A stretch of DNA of 60,000 nt. It comes from Membranipora membranacea (Eukaryota; Bryozoa; Gymnolaemata; Cheilostomatida; Membraniporidae). The stretch spans positions 23,562,001 to 23,622,000 of the forward strand of contig OU612072.1 of the NCBI GenBank assembly GCA_914767715.1, in the 5' to 3' direction. Below, piece by piece: positions 25,401 to 34,749 of this stretch. The notes under the pieces are model-generated. The model was not told the DNA's origin. It saw only the letters and a list, made by a program, of their open reading frames with translations, and made no database searches. The position numbers and the translations under genes were made by a program. The number at the start of each line of letters is the position of its first letter. Positions within the stretch are counted from its first letter, which is position 1.

Positions 25401-28307
25401 AAAGCATCCAGGTCGGGTATCACCTTCTTCATCAGATGAAATTGGATGTTTGCCTGATAAGCCGTCGATCGGTCATGATCCACCACCGGGGATGCTGTCT
25501 AATACAAACAGGAATTAATTTGATATTATATGCATTTTAATAGTAGTCAGGCTTTGTAGCATGCAGAATACCACACAATTAAAAATTATTATGTTTTTAA
25601 ACCACTGCTGACACAGCTAGGCCACCAGAGTCACAGCAGAGCAGGGCAGGGCAGGGCCACAGCAGAGCCACCACTCAAAAATTTAAATAGATAGTTGTGG
25701 CATCAAAACATCTAGCCAGTAGCTTTGAATGGAGTTATATGAGCTCTCAAAACTTAGGGAGTATCTTCTTCCCCAGCCATCCACCAAAAGTGATGATAAA
25801 TGTTGTTGTTGACCAATCAGGTGATATTCAACATTTTTATTAGTGTTGGATCTCAGCTAGATTTTAAAGACACCTGATTGGCCAACAACAACATTGACTG
25901 GTGGCTATGCTGGGCAGGGCTCAGCTGTGGCAGCTGTGGTTTAAGGACTTCCCAAAGACCAAAGCATGTAATAGTTAGGCAGTTATAGCCTTGTCACGCG
26001 GCCACTGGTTTTGGTTTCTTGGTTTTTGGGTGGCCTTGTATTTCTCGGTAATAAATTAACTTTGTCATTTATCATATTCAAAATAAATATAAATAAGTTG
26101 ATTGCACTAAATATTGCAGTAATAATGTGAAAACATGGCTAAGTTATACAAAAATTAAAACACCCATGAGTATGACCATGATTTTGATCATGGTCATACT
26201 CATGGGTGTTTTAAATATTTTCAACTTAGCCATGTTTTCACATTGTTACTGCAATATTTAGTGCAATCAACTTAATTATATTGATTTTGAATATGATAAA
26301 TGACAAAGTTAATTTATTTGCCTATGGAACAGAGAAAAAGTCAAAGCTCAAAGTGTTGAAGATTAGAGCTAAAACAGCAGAAGACAACTACCGATACTAT
26401 ACCGAGAAATACAAGGCTACCCAAAAAGCGAAAACCAGTGGCCTCGTGACAAGGCTAAGGCAGTTACTCATGATAAAGTTGCGTCAGATTTGCATGGTAA
26501 ATTCAGATGTGTAATATAAGAAACAAGCACTTCCTGGAGACTGTGACACCATAATGCAGAGAATGGGAGTTACCTTCCCTTATAGACTGGAAGGAACTAT
26601 TTCCACCATCAAGAATAATTCATACCAAGTAGAAAATTGAATTTTTTTACCATGCAAATCTGACACGACATTATAATTAGTGACTGCCTGACTATAACAT
26701 GCTTTGTTCTTTAGGTAGTCTTTAATCAATGTATGTGTTGAACTCTGCCTTAACACTCAACATTCTTGAAAATAAATTTGTAATCTGAATCTATAAACAA
26801 GACCGTGCTACAACCCCAAATAGTTTTAGCCTATCACCTAAAGGTTTTTTGTTACTCACAGTTTTTCATAATGGAAGACATGAGGAATTGACAATATTCA
26901 AAATACAACTGCGGAAAATTTTAAAATAAGCAAAATTTTGATAACACAGGTAGAACAGGTGCAAGAGTGAAATTTAGTACAAGTGTTCTGATCCAAATTG
27001 GGAAGCAGAATAATTGCTACAAGGTGTACATTGTGTCGTGCCAACAACATGCCCTCACCTCGTGATGGATCACAGTGCTACTTCTCGCAGGCCCCTCAGA
27101 TTTGTCATACCATGTCCGCTGATTATATACTCTGTACAATGTATCCGTAATTGGTTGCAGTGCAGGTTGCTGTTGCAGAAGAGAGCGACCATCAGAAGAG
27201 TCTGACTGTGAGAAACAGAGGATCAATTACATATTGGCAACATATTATTTCGCAGAAATGGTACTTGTTCAATTGCGCTGCCAGGCGTATCAGTGTTACA
27301 GGAATGATAAATAGTCTTATACACTCATATCCTGATTAGAATACCAAAGTTACTTTAGATGAATGTTAGAGGTTTCTGAAATTATCTTGGTCGTATTCTG
27401 GTCTCAGAGATTCAAACAAGACTCACCATGGTCACCAGCGAGTGTACATGTTGCGTCAGTGGCTGAGCTGATGCGCGGCTTCCACACTCCGAAATACTTC
27501 GCCAGGGTTGTTTCTGACCCTGTGAAATATACATTATGGTTTGCTTTTTTGAGAACAGCATCATCATCTTTTACCTTGGTGAATATGCCATTGGACACTA
27601 TAGTATCCCTGATGCGCTCAGATTTTCAGATTTTCATGAACTACCACACTGCTTCTAGATTAACTCTCTGACTAAACCTCGCAGCAGGGAAAAAGTGTTG
27701 ATGTTTATTTTCTTCTCGCTACTCAAATATGGTTTTGTGTATGAATAATTTAGCCCCAATGTAGAGTTGCAAGATCAATCAATTTGTAATGTGGTACCTA
27801 CCCAACGTGTCCAAGTAAATGTCAAACCCCACTGGTCATCAGCAGCTGATGGTATCTACAATAGAAAAAGCACATTTTAATCTTGTGGCAACTAGGAAAA
27901 ACCATATAATACCAAAAATATTTGTGAATCAAAAACATTTTGTGGAATAAAGTTTGCAGCGGGTCCAAGTACACAGAGAGCTTGAAACTCCCTTGGTCGG
28001 ACTACATATGTATGTTTGCCAAATCAAGACTGTATTAGGCGATAATGGAGGGTTATAGTCATGGTAGGTAGAGCAGTGATTAAGAGACTCCTCAAGTAGA
28101 CTTTCGATATATCCCGCAGCATGCATGAAATAAAATATAACCTATAAATATAGTTTACCTGCTATATGTTGCCAATTTAATTGCCTGCCACTGAGTATAT
28201 ACATAATATATATATATATTTTGACATGAGATGTAATATTGATGATGACCCCTTACCGAGTGTGCACGGAGTAATGACTTGAGAGTGAATCCAGAATGTT
28301 TGTCCAT
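10486..28307 (-). CDS. Unrecognised 676-residue low-complexity protein, 21 exons
   Basis: Exons, 5' to 3': 28257-28307, 27802-27855, 27427-27519, 27059-27205, 25398-25498, 25109-25175, 24607-24729, 24312-24384, 23938-24026, 23415-23529, 22216-22295, 21197-21328, 20634-20709, 20334-20427, 18266-18370, 16599-16736, 16159-16299, 13617-13670, 13073-13117, 12026-12124, 10486-10639. They sum to 2031 nt and give one ORF with no stop across 20 GT-AG introns, which is strong evidence of a real gene. The start is ATG at 28307 (MDKHSGFTLKSLL). Features: a Trp-rich patch around residues 28-42; a helix then a basic cluster at about 135-168 (IPDLDALRRKYKKK), a possible nuclear signal; acidic (MKEDDDD) and Ser/Thr-rich linkers from 190 to 625; and a Q/N-rich amphipathic helix at 627-660 that looks like a coiled coil. 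No signal peptide or membrane segment. The family is unknown; a nuclear or scaffold role is only a guess. The least certain splice points are the GG|GTAGG donors of exons 2 and 6. Confidence 0.75.
10855..11478. mobile_element. MITE with ~90 bp terminal inverted repeats (~625 bp)
   Basis: The segment at about 10855-10945 (starting GTAATGTCAAAGACCGAT) returns in reverse complement at about 11388-11478, with only scattered mismatches over about 90 bp. There is no ORF inside, and no target-site duplication was recognised. It lies in the last intron of the 21-exon gene. Confidence 0.85.
11650..11820. mobile_element. hAT-type MITE, 171 bp, with 8 bp TSD
   Basis: Termini are CACACTGAT (left) and ATCAGTGTGG (right). 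Perfect 8 bp direct repeats GTGTAACC flank it at 11642-11649 and 11821-11828. A related copy lies at 44331-44525 with its own 8 bp duplication. It contains no ORF and sits in the last intron of the 21-exon gene. Confidence 0.88.
17528..17710 (-). mobile_element. tRNA-derived SINE-like repeat, family 2, copy A
   Basis: The body (ATGCTAACGAT, then GAAAAACATC, and upstream TCATCA...GGTCC) is shared with 54900-55090. On the minus strand the higher-coordinate end reads TGGCTTAATGGTAAG, which resembles a tRNA A box (TRGYNNARNNGG). The B box is degenerate here. It lies in the intron between exons 15 and 16 of the 21-exon gene. Confidence 0.55.
20900..21065 (-). mobile_element. tRNA-derived SINE, family 1
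   Basis: On the minus strand, TGGCTCAGTTGATCAACAGC (plus 21035-21054) is a good RNA polymerase III A box and GGTTCGGATCCG (plus 21002-21013) is a B box. The spacing is typical of a tRNA head. The body that follows (GACCTGCCTACAAACT...CCCTTAAGGCAC) recurs on the plus strand at about 57560-57625. It is intronic. A genuine tRNA gene is unlikely because no cloverleaf is apparent. Confidence 0.75.
22513..22615. repeat. Imperfect hairpin with CCCCTAAC arms
   Basis: The left arm (TTCACA..GTAAAGGAG...GTTAGGGG) pairs imperfectly with the right arm (CCCCTAAC...CTCCTTTAC..TGTGAA). A fragment beginning GAGATTCTTCACAGGGA resembles a segment at about 5489-5505, so this is probably a small repeat family. 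Intronic. Confidence 0.65.
23166..23341. mobile_element. Mutator-like MITE, family 2, 176 bp, with 9 bp TSD
   Basis: Perfect 9 bp direct repeats AATGAAATG flank it (23157-23165 and 23342-23350). The termini are inverted: TAGATTGGATTCAGGCCAAC at left and GTTGGCCTGAATCCCAGGCTA at right, read on the plus strand. A second copy is at 46675-46817. It sits between exons 10 and 11 of the 21-exon gene. Confidence 0.9.
25625..25675. repeat. Short GCAGGGCAGGGC tandem repeat
   Basis: Several 5-6 base tandem units (CAGGG and CAGAG) in an intron of the 21-exon gene. Confidence 0.7.
25774..25916. mobile_element. Foldback MITE-like element with ~45 bp inverted ends
   Basis: The left arm (CCCAGCCATCCACCA...GTTGTTGTTGACCAATCAGGTG) pairs with the reverse complement of the right arm (CACCTGATTGGCCAACAAC...TGGTGGCTATGCTGGG). 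The central spacer is about 45 bp. No target-site duplication was identified. Confidence 0.75.
25986..26457. mobile_element. 472 bp Mutator-like foldback element with perfect 9 bp TSD
   Basis: Perfect direct repeats AGGCAGTTA lie at 25977-25985 and 26458-26466. The two halves are inverted copies over nearly the whole length, starting TAGCCTTGTCACG and ending CGTGACAAGGCTA, with the centre near 26195. The right arm carries about 80 extra bases (26318-26400) absent from the left arm. The termini match the 71 bp element at 5591-5661. The 77-codon plus-strand ORF over the right arm is chance. It lies between exons 4 and 5 of the 21-exon gene. Confidence 0.92.
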
Positions 28308-29590
28308 CTTAGTGGTTGCTATCTGTTAGTTAGGGTGTTCTATGTATATTGCATTCTTGGAATGAGAAGTATGTATATTTATATATATTATTGACACCTC
28401 ATATGCTGGGCTGCATTCAAAGTCAGATGAGAAGTCAGACAGAAGAATGTTCCTTCTGAAAATGGAAATAAAAAAATTGGACATACATGTTTCTGTTAAA
28501 AAATGTGTTACAGCAATCAAAATTGAAATCTCGCGCCTACCTTTTCGTTTCATAGTCATGGAAAGATGTACAGGATAAAATGACAGCTATCAGACATTGT
28601 GCAAAAGGTAATTTTAAATTCTGGCTATAATTGGACCTACATTTAAAATGCCTGTGCAACTGTTGTTTTTTAGGTCTACACATCATACAAGTGTAAACCT
28701 GTGAAAATCTATTTAGAAGTTATTTTTTTGAAAATTACCTTGAACAATGGTTGCCGAGAACAAAGACTTCTAGTTGTCAGCATGGTTGTGTAAAATATAC
28801 TGGAATCCACCAGCTTACCTAAGTGCCATTCATGACACTGCATCCCATGAATTTGATGATCAAAACAAGGAGCAACAGCGTTACTCCTTGACCAAAGTAA
28901 CATTATAAACTTTCATCAGGGTTTAGCCTATGCTTAACCATCACAATAAGTAATTTCTAGTAACCAGTTTTACAATTTAACCCAGAGTTTTTATACATTA
29001 AGGCCCATCCGCCCTCATGAAGGCCCAGCCTAATGCCACTACCCCACTGCCGCTCTAGCAATCAGCCGCTCATTCGGCCATGGCATCTTGCTTCCAGTGG
29101 TTGTCACATATACAACTACCTTGTGATTGCTAGAGAGTCCTAATGTATAAAGCGCCAACAACTTGACTTCGCAAGCTCAACTGTCAGGACTGATAAATAA
29201 AATGCCATGTGTGTATCTGATATGCGTCACTTGGTTTCAGTGCCACTGTAACAAAGCGATCATGTGATTCTTTGTATGTATTGACCTATTGTAACCCAAG
29301 GGCTAACTGGCTTGAAACAAAGATAAAGTAGGCCGCCATTTCCCAACTGCACATTTTTGTAATCATTACAGACAACGCTAATGCCCTTCAAATCTCTTTA
29401 ACTGTAATGATACAAATTATGATTGTGTTAAGTGAAACCTTGTAGTAGAAGGCCTCAATATAAAAGAATCATCAGGATTGAGGATCATCTCACACAAAGT
29501 ACAGGGCAAGTTGGCCATCTTCCATGCTACAACATCTCGAGGTACCCCACAATACATACAGCAATGTTGAGGAGAAGTGGCAAAACACGC

Positions 29591-29728
29591 TAGGTGCTGT
29601 CTGGGACACCTCTTACAGCCCTCAAGCAGTGCTGTGGGTGCTGTAAGTCTCACATAAGATCTCATGTGAGCCTTACAGCACCCACAGCACTGCTTGAGGG
29701 CTGTAAGAGATGTCCCAGACAGCACCTA
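29591..29728. repeat. 138 bp near-perfect palindrome
   Basis: Two 69-base arms (TAGGTGCTGTCTGGGACA...) meet at AGATCT (29657-29662) with essentially no loop and only a few mismatches. No flanking direct repeat was recognised. It could form a cruciform or, if transcribed, a long hairpin RNA. Confidence 0.92.
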
Positions 29729-30064
29729 CCATTCTTGCGTTGTTGTGAGGTGTTTTGTCGATTAGAGCTGTGACCTAAAATGACACGGCTATTCAAGCTA
29801 TTCCAAATTGAAGTTCAGTTGTTAAACATCTGTTGGTTTCAACTTGCAAGTTGCTTGAGTTTAGTACAAAATTTACAAGATCAATGGTTCTATATAGGCT
29901 TGTATATGGCATTTCACAATATAGGCTTACTATTGATCGGTTTGTCCTCTTTTGTATTATTGTACAAAAGATGGGGGAGGGGAGGAGGGTGGGCAAAGCT
30001 TTCATAACAATGCTACTACTATATGGAACTTTTACTGTAAGTAACAAGTCAGCTATACTACCTG

Positions 30065-30099
30065 TAGCCTGTCTTGACAAAGCTTGACAAGACAGGCTA
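30065..30099. repeat. 35 bp inverted repeat (TAGCCTGTCTTG...)
   Basis: TAGCCTGTCTTGAC and its reverse complement GTCAAGACAGGCTA are separated by a few bases. It begins TAG and ends CTA like the Mutator-type MITEs, but the flanks are not duplicated. A related inverted motif (TGTCTTGACCAGC...GCTTGTCAAGACA) is at about 55639-55701. Confidence 0.7.
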
Positions 30100-31545
30100 A
30101 AATATACCATGGTATTAGTTTTCTACCAAGTCCAAGCTAGGGTCATAAGAGATACCATTGGACCACACAAGGAAACAGGCAAAACCCCGCATCAAGGACT
30201 GAGTACAGTAAAGTGAGTAACACCAACACCTACCACTTGTCACTTCCCAGCCGGCACAACTGTATCTAAACTATGTTGGAAAGATGTTTACCTTAGAGGC
30301 TGAACTACGTCTGCCTAATGTGGCAATCTGTCACGCTATTATATGTTGGAATGGTGCATTTTAGTAGATATTGTTACGTTATATAAACTGCCTCTGCTAC
30401 ACATCTAACTTGTATATATAGTAACCATGCGTTTTCTTGACAGCAGATTTAAACACAATATATCATACCTCAGTATATGTTTCATTTTAATTACGATTTA
30501 TTAGATTTAATATCAATTAGCATTTAGGGGGGTGTTTTACTCATAGTGATTCGGTCCACCGTGGATGTTGAGTAGTAGGCCCATTAGACCATTGGATTTC
30601 CACTAGTGTAGGGTTAGTCATTGAGTTATACACAGTGAAACTCTTGAAACTTTTTTCGAATACAATCTGTTTCAACTTTATTCGCAAAGAACATTAAGTG
30701 CTGCCTAATGCAGGTAATTTGAACCCTGGCTCTATATTAACCTATTTCAAAATACTGACTTGTATTAATGTTTCGAAGTAATTGAATAATGGTTTATTTG
30801 AATAATTATATTGCACTGTTGTGTTGTCACAAGGGCTTACCAAACGTTAGCAGCTTACCAGGGGAGATAAATGCAAGTAATGTGTACAAATTCAACAGCT
30901 ACGCAGTCATAAACGCATCATTTCCATGCAGTTTAGAGACTAGATTTGATTTTAAGAAAATGGAATACAACAGTGCCAAATAGAATTGCACACAATTTGG
31001 AGCCACACAGAGTGTTAGCAAACAAATCGCAAAGCATTTTTTTCCCATATGATGCCAGTATTCTTGCAGATTACTATCTAGTAAAGTAGCTGTAGTTACT
31101 GCGCAGTTACCATATTGAAAAAAACTGTGTTGCTTTGTATGCACCATTTATGCATCTACAAGATATTGAATGTTAAACGTGTACCATGCAACACAGAAAC
31201 CATCCAATTGCGACATTGGAAACATGTTGTCGCATACAGTGTGCCCCATTACAAAATAAAGTACACCTATGCTGTAGTATGTTGGATAGGCCCTAGGGGC
31301 CGATGTCAGGGAGATGTCAGTACCAAAAATGGGCACTTGAGATATGTAGTTATATTCAGCCAGCCGCAGAAGTCAGAGGGTACAGATAGAGATGGAAACA
31401 AATGCACCCAGTAACCTCCATGGTATTTTGTAGTCACAAGCATACACAACAAGCAGAGAGACGCAGAAGTAATCCATCAAAGATGTAGCGAAGATAACCG
31501 CAGCAGGCTAATCCGGTCAGAAAATAGGAATTCCAGTGACGCAGT

Positions 31546-31990
31546 AATTTGGTTTTCCAAAACGTCATAGTACCAAGTACCAAGAAATCTCCAGGGTGAC
31601 ACAGAAGTAATTAACCAGGAAGTAACAACAACAAAGTCAGCCCAAAAATAGAACAACAAATTCCAGAGGGTAGACTGAGGAACAGCAGCAATATACCACG
31701 TGATGTGACCACAGAACGGTTTCATATAGCAAAGCCACAAGAGACACTAATCCTAGTACCAAGTACTAATTAATCTTCAGGAATTTGGTTTTCCAAAACG
31801 TCATAGCACCAAGTACCAAGTAATCTTCAGGGTGACACGGAAGTAATTAATCTTGGAGTAACAACAACAAAGTCAGCCCAAAAATAGAACAATAGATTCC
31901 AGAAGGTAGACTGAGGAACAACAGCCATATACCACGTGACGTGACCACAGAACGGTTTCATATAACAAAGCCACAAGAGACACTAATCCA
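31546..31990. repeat. Tandem duplication, period 236 bp
   Basis: A unit starting AATTTGGTTTTCCAAAACGT at 31546 recurs at 31782. The copies stay similar for about 200 bases through ACCACGTGATGTGACCACAG and ACAAGAGACACTAATCC. It lies directly upstream of the TATA segment at about 32050, so it may be a duplicated upstream region of that promoter or part of a long terminal repeat. Confidence 0.9.
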
Positions 31991-32039
31991 CTAATCCGCC
32001 GACAGCTAATCAAACGACAACAAGCAGAGTCAGCACAAA

Positions 32040-32170
32040 AATCGGCACCTATATAAAGGCCGAAATTTTGAACAGTAAATTAGTACAGTTTAATTCTTTG
32101 AGCAGCACAGTCAACTTTCTACATAGCTAGTAAAAGACATTATATTTTGATTTAATAAATGCTAGCTTTA
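32040..32170 (+). promoter_or_regulatory. Possible RNA polymerase II promoter (TATATAAAGG), maybe of a retroelement
   Basis: TATATAAAGG at about 32050-32059 is followed within 30-40 bases by candidate initiator sequence, an AATAAA at about 32153, and a GTGAGTATC donor-like site at about 32231. TATA box and poly(A) signal within about 100 bases of each other suggest an LTR-like R region. No protein-coding ORF follows for 2.7 kb. The assignment is tentative. Confidence 0.35.
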
Positions 32171-32497
32171 AGTCAGAGATCTTTGTTGGAACGCTAAAAC
32201 TAAAGTGGAGTCTAAGGACCAATATATACTGTGAGTATCATTTGAATTACATTATCATTTTTTTTATAAGTATCAAGACAATAAACAATAACTTTAGTGA
32301 ATATACTGTTGTAATTGATTTCTATGCATATAGTAATTGGCAAAGTAATTAGGGACAGTTCGTCAGGTACTCAGACGTTAGGTCATATTCACTAAGAGTT
32401 TATAAGGCAATTTTGCAATCAACTAAAGTAGGTCGTTGGTAATTGTTACTATAACAACACTCTGAAACAGGATTCAAAATTAACTTTAGGAGGTTTA

Positions 32498-32862
32498 ATC
32501 ATTGTGACCCACCTTAAACGCATGTAATTCGCGTAGGTGCTCATATCAAAGTCGGAAATCATTGTGACCCACCAAAAACGCATGTAATTCGCGTAAGGTG
32601 CTCATATCAAAGTCGGAAATCATTGTGACCCACCAAAAACGCATGTAATTCGCGTAAGGTGCTCATATCAAGTCGGAAATCATTGTGATCCACCAAAAAC
32701 GCATGTAATTCGCGTAAGGTGCTCATATCAAAGTCGGAAATCATTGTGACCCACCAAAAACGCGTGTAATTCGCGTAAGGTGCTCATATCAAAGTCGGAA
32801 ATCATTGTGACCCACCATAAACGCAGGTATTTCGCGTAGGTGCTCATATCAAGTCGGAAATC
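32498..32862. repeat. 60/61 bp minisatellite, six copies
   Basis: Units begin ATCATTGTGACCCACC at 32498, 32558, 32619, 32679, 32740 and 32801. Each carries ACGCATGTAATTCGCGTAAG then GTGCTCATATCA and AGTCGGAA. Copies are over 90% identical; first and last are the most diverged. A stray TAGGTGCTCATA fragment is at about 33223. Confidence 0.97.
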
Positions 32863-33826
32863 ATTTTAGAAGTATCATTGGGAACTATTGTCAAAGCAGA
32901 ACAGTATTAATTAGTATTCATATTTGCTTGGGGGTTAAATAGATTAAGTTTCGGAATAATAGTTTAGGATTAGATTCTTGTGTTTTAAAGAAGTAGGACG
33001 CTACCGATTTAAGATAAGATACCTCTAATCTGTGAAACATTAATTCAACATTGAATATAGAAATTGAACATTAATTTTAGAGTGACCACAGACTGATACC
33101 TCTTTCCTTCACTAGAAATTGGGTTGGAGTCTTTAGCTAATTTAACTTGGCTAAGAGGCCTGTGATACTGATACACCGCCTTGATTACCTGATTGGGCTT
33201 CCAGGCACTATACAGAGATCAAGTAGGTGCTCATAATTAAAATCAGTCACCTAAGTTGAATAACAAAAATATCAACGTACCTGAACACATTCAAAAATAG
33301 TGATTGTGTCATATTAACATCTAAGGATTATATTGACTTTGTGGTGTAAGAGCATTGTCTCGAAACTCATCAAGAGTTTTACTGTTAGAACAAGACAGGG
33401 GTCTTAGCAGGTTATCGGCAGGAACCTTTCTTAAACAACTTGAAGGCAACTTCTAGTGAAGCTAAGAAGAGGTCAGGCTCAATAACAACCCCGTAGTAAA
33501 TTGCTTTGTGGAGTAGTGGGAACCAGCTGTTCGTCACTAGAAATTAATAAGTTAAATACCTCGTACTCACCAGAGTGCTAGCATTACCAATTGGAACCAC
33601 GTTTTAATAGATTTGAGCGATCTTGTCTTTCTTCAGTGCATGAAAGAGGAGGTAACTCCAAATTAGAACTACACTAAATTACACAATAAAGTGACATTTT
33701 AAAGTGTCCGGAGTGCAAGATTTAAAACCATAACTACAAACATAGTTAGAACCAATTTATAAGTAGGACGGTTATAGAACAACTATACATACTAATAGTA
33801 CACGGCATTTACTTTAGTATAGGATA

Positions 33827-33918
33827 GGACGACAATATCCGTTCCTCACAGCATATACTCTCTTAAAGTATATGCACAGTGAGTAAAAGCAGGACGACAA
33901 TTTCCGTTCCTCACAGAG
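33827..33918. repeat. 65 bp partial tandem repeat
   Basis: GGACGACAATATCCGTTCCT at 33827 recurs as GGACGACAATTTCCGTTCCT at 33892, both followed by CACAG. The spacer contains a small inverted repeat (GCATATACT...AGTATATGC). Confidence 0.85.
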
Positions 33919-34637
33919 ACATGCCCCAATACACCTATGAGAGTTGTGTAACAAAAGGCCTTTTGTTTGGTGAACAAAGGAGTACAATGGCAGGCAAAGT
34001 GTGCTTGTCTGAATGCATGTTGGATTCATGTGATTGCATGCTGGGGCGCGTGTATGCTAGGCTCAGCTCTCTACTTTTGCTACACTCATTTGTGGGTATA
34101 CACAATCCACCCGCTGCTACGATATGTAGGAACCACTGGTAAAGGGTATTTCACAACTGTACTTTATTTTGTAATGCGCTGGGTTGTGACTTATTTATGC
34201 TACCAGATCTGTAATCTATGTGGCCACACACCCTTATTTATAAACACAGTCATGTGAATGAGTTACTCCTTTTTAATTTCCTGTGCGTTCAATGTCTTCA
34301 CAAGTTCTTCAAAGGTATTCACTCCTCCTACTAATCAGATGAGATCGTTTACTAGCAATAGCATTACTCATTCCATTCACTTTTTAGGGAACTCAAAATT
34401 CCCAGAAATTGTGTGCTAAATCAAGCACCTCTGAGTAATTTGCGAGTGTAACATAAGGCTCTCACTAAGATATAATATTGCTATGGAGTGAAACACAGAC
34501 TATGTTTCCGTCCTGAAATGGCGCCCTAAACGTCACCTCCTCTTTTCTTACTGGCAGGATTTAGATGTAGTGAGTTGTCTTCCCCCGTAACAAAAGGGTA
34601 CAACTCCGGTAATCACTTAATGCCTGATTGCTCTAAT

Positions 34638-34667
34638 CAGGGAGGGTGGGTATACCCACCCTCCCTG
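34638..34667. repeat. 30 bp perfect palindrome flanked by 9 bp direct repeats
   Basis: CAGGGAGGGTGGGTA and its reverse complement abut at 34652/34653. The 9-mer TGCTCTAAT occurs immediately before it (34629-34637) and again at 34666-34674, overlapping the end of the palindrome. It looks like a minimal insertion with a 9 bp target-site duplication. Confidence 0.85.
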
Positions 34668-34749
34668 CTCTAATGTGTTGACCGGCTATAATGAGTGACC
34701 AAATCTTCTTGTTGCACGGCTTTTATGGACAGTTGTTGCCCTTGATCTC

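Larger units (their letters stand above)
28308..31440. other. Intergenic region, probable promoter of the 21-exon gene plus palindromes
   Basis: The 5' flank of the 21-exon gene begins at 28308. No clear TATA box or other gene was recognised. A few open segments with plausible splice sites on the minus strand (near 28400-28460 and 28738-28780) have no recognisable product and were not called. A (TA)n stretch lies at about 28205-28219, inside intron 1. Confidence 0.45.

Noticed and set aside
26281-26514. 77-codon plus-strand ORF rich in Lys and Thr
   Set aside because: It lies in the right arm of the 472 bp foldback element, and no related product is known.
27290-27340. Extra minus-strand exon between exons 3 and 4 of the 21-exon gene in an alternative frame
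   Set aside because: It required a phase-1 end of exon 3. Exons 3 and 4 join directly in phase 0 with better splice sites.
27014-27671. Plus-strand ORFs of 63-102 codons
   Set aside because: Antisense to exons 3 and 4 of the 21-exon gene, which splice in frame on the minus strand.
28390-28780. Minus-strand open segments upstream of the 21-exon gene
   Set aside because: The frame and phase do not join to the MDKH start exon. They may be 5' UTR or chance.
33814-34257. Overlapping short ORFs of 71-96 codons
   Set aside because: No homology by eye, no splice context, and they run through the 65 bp repeat.
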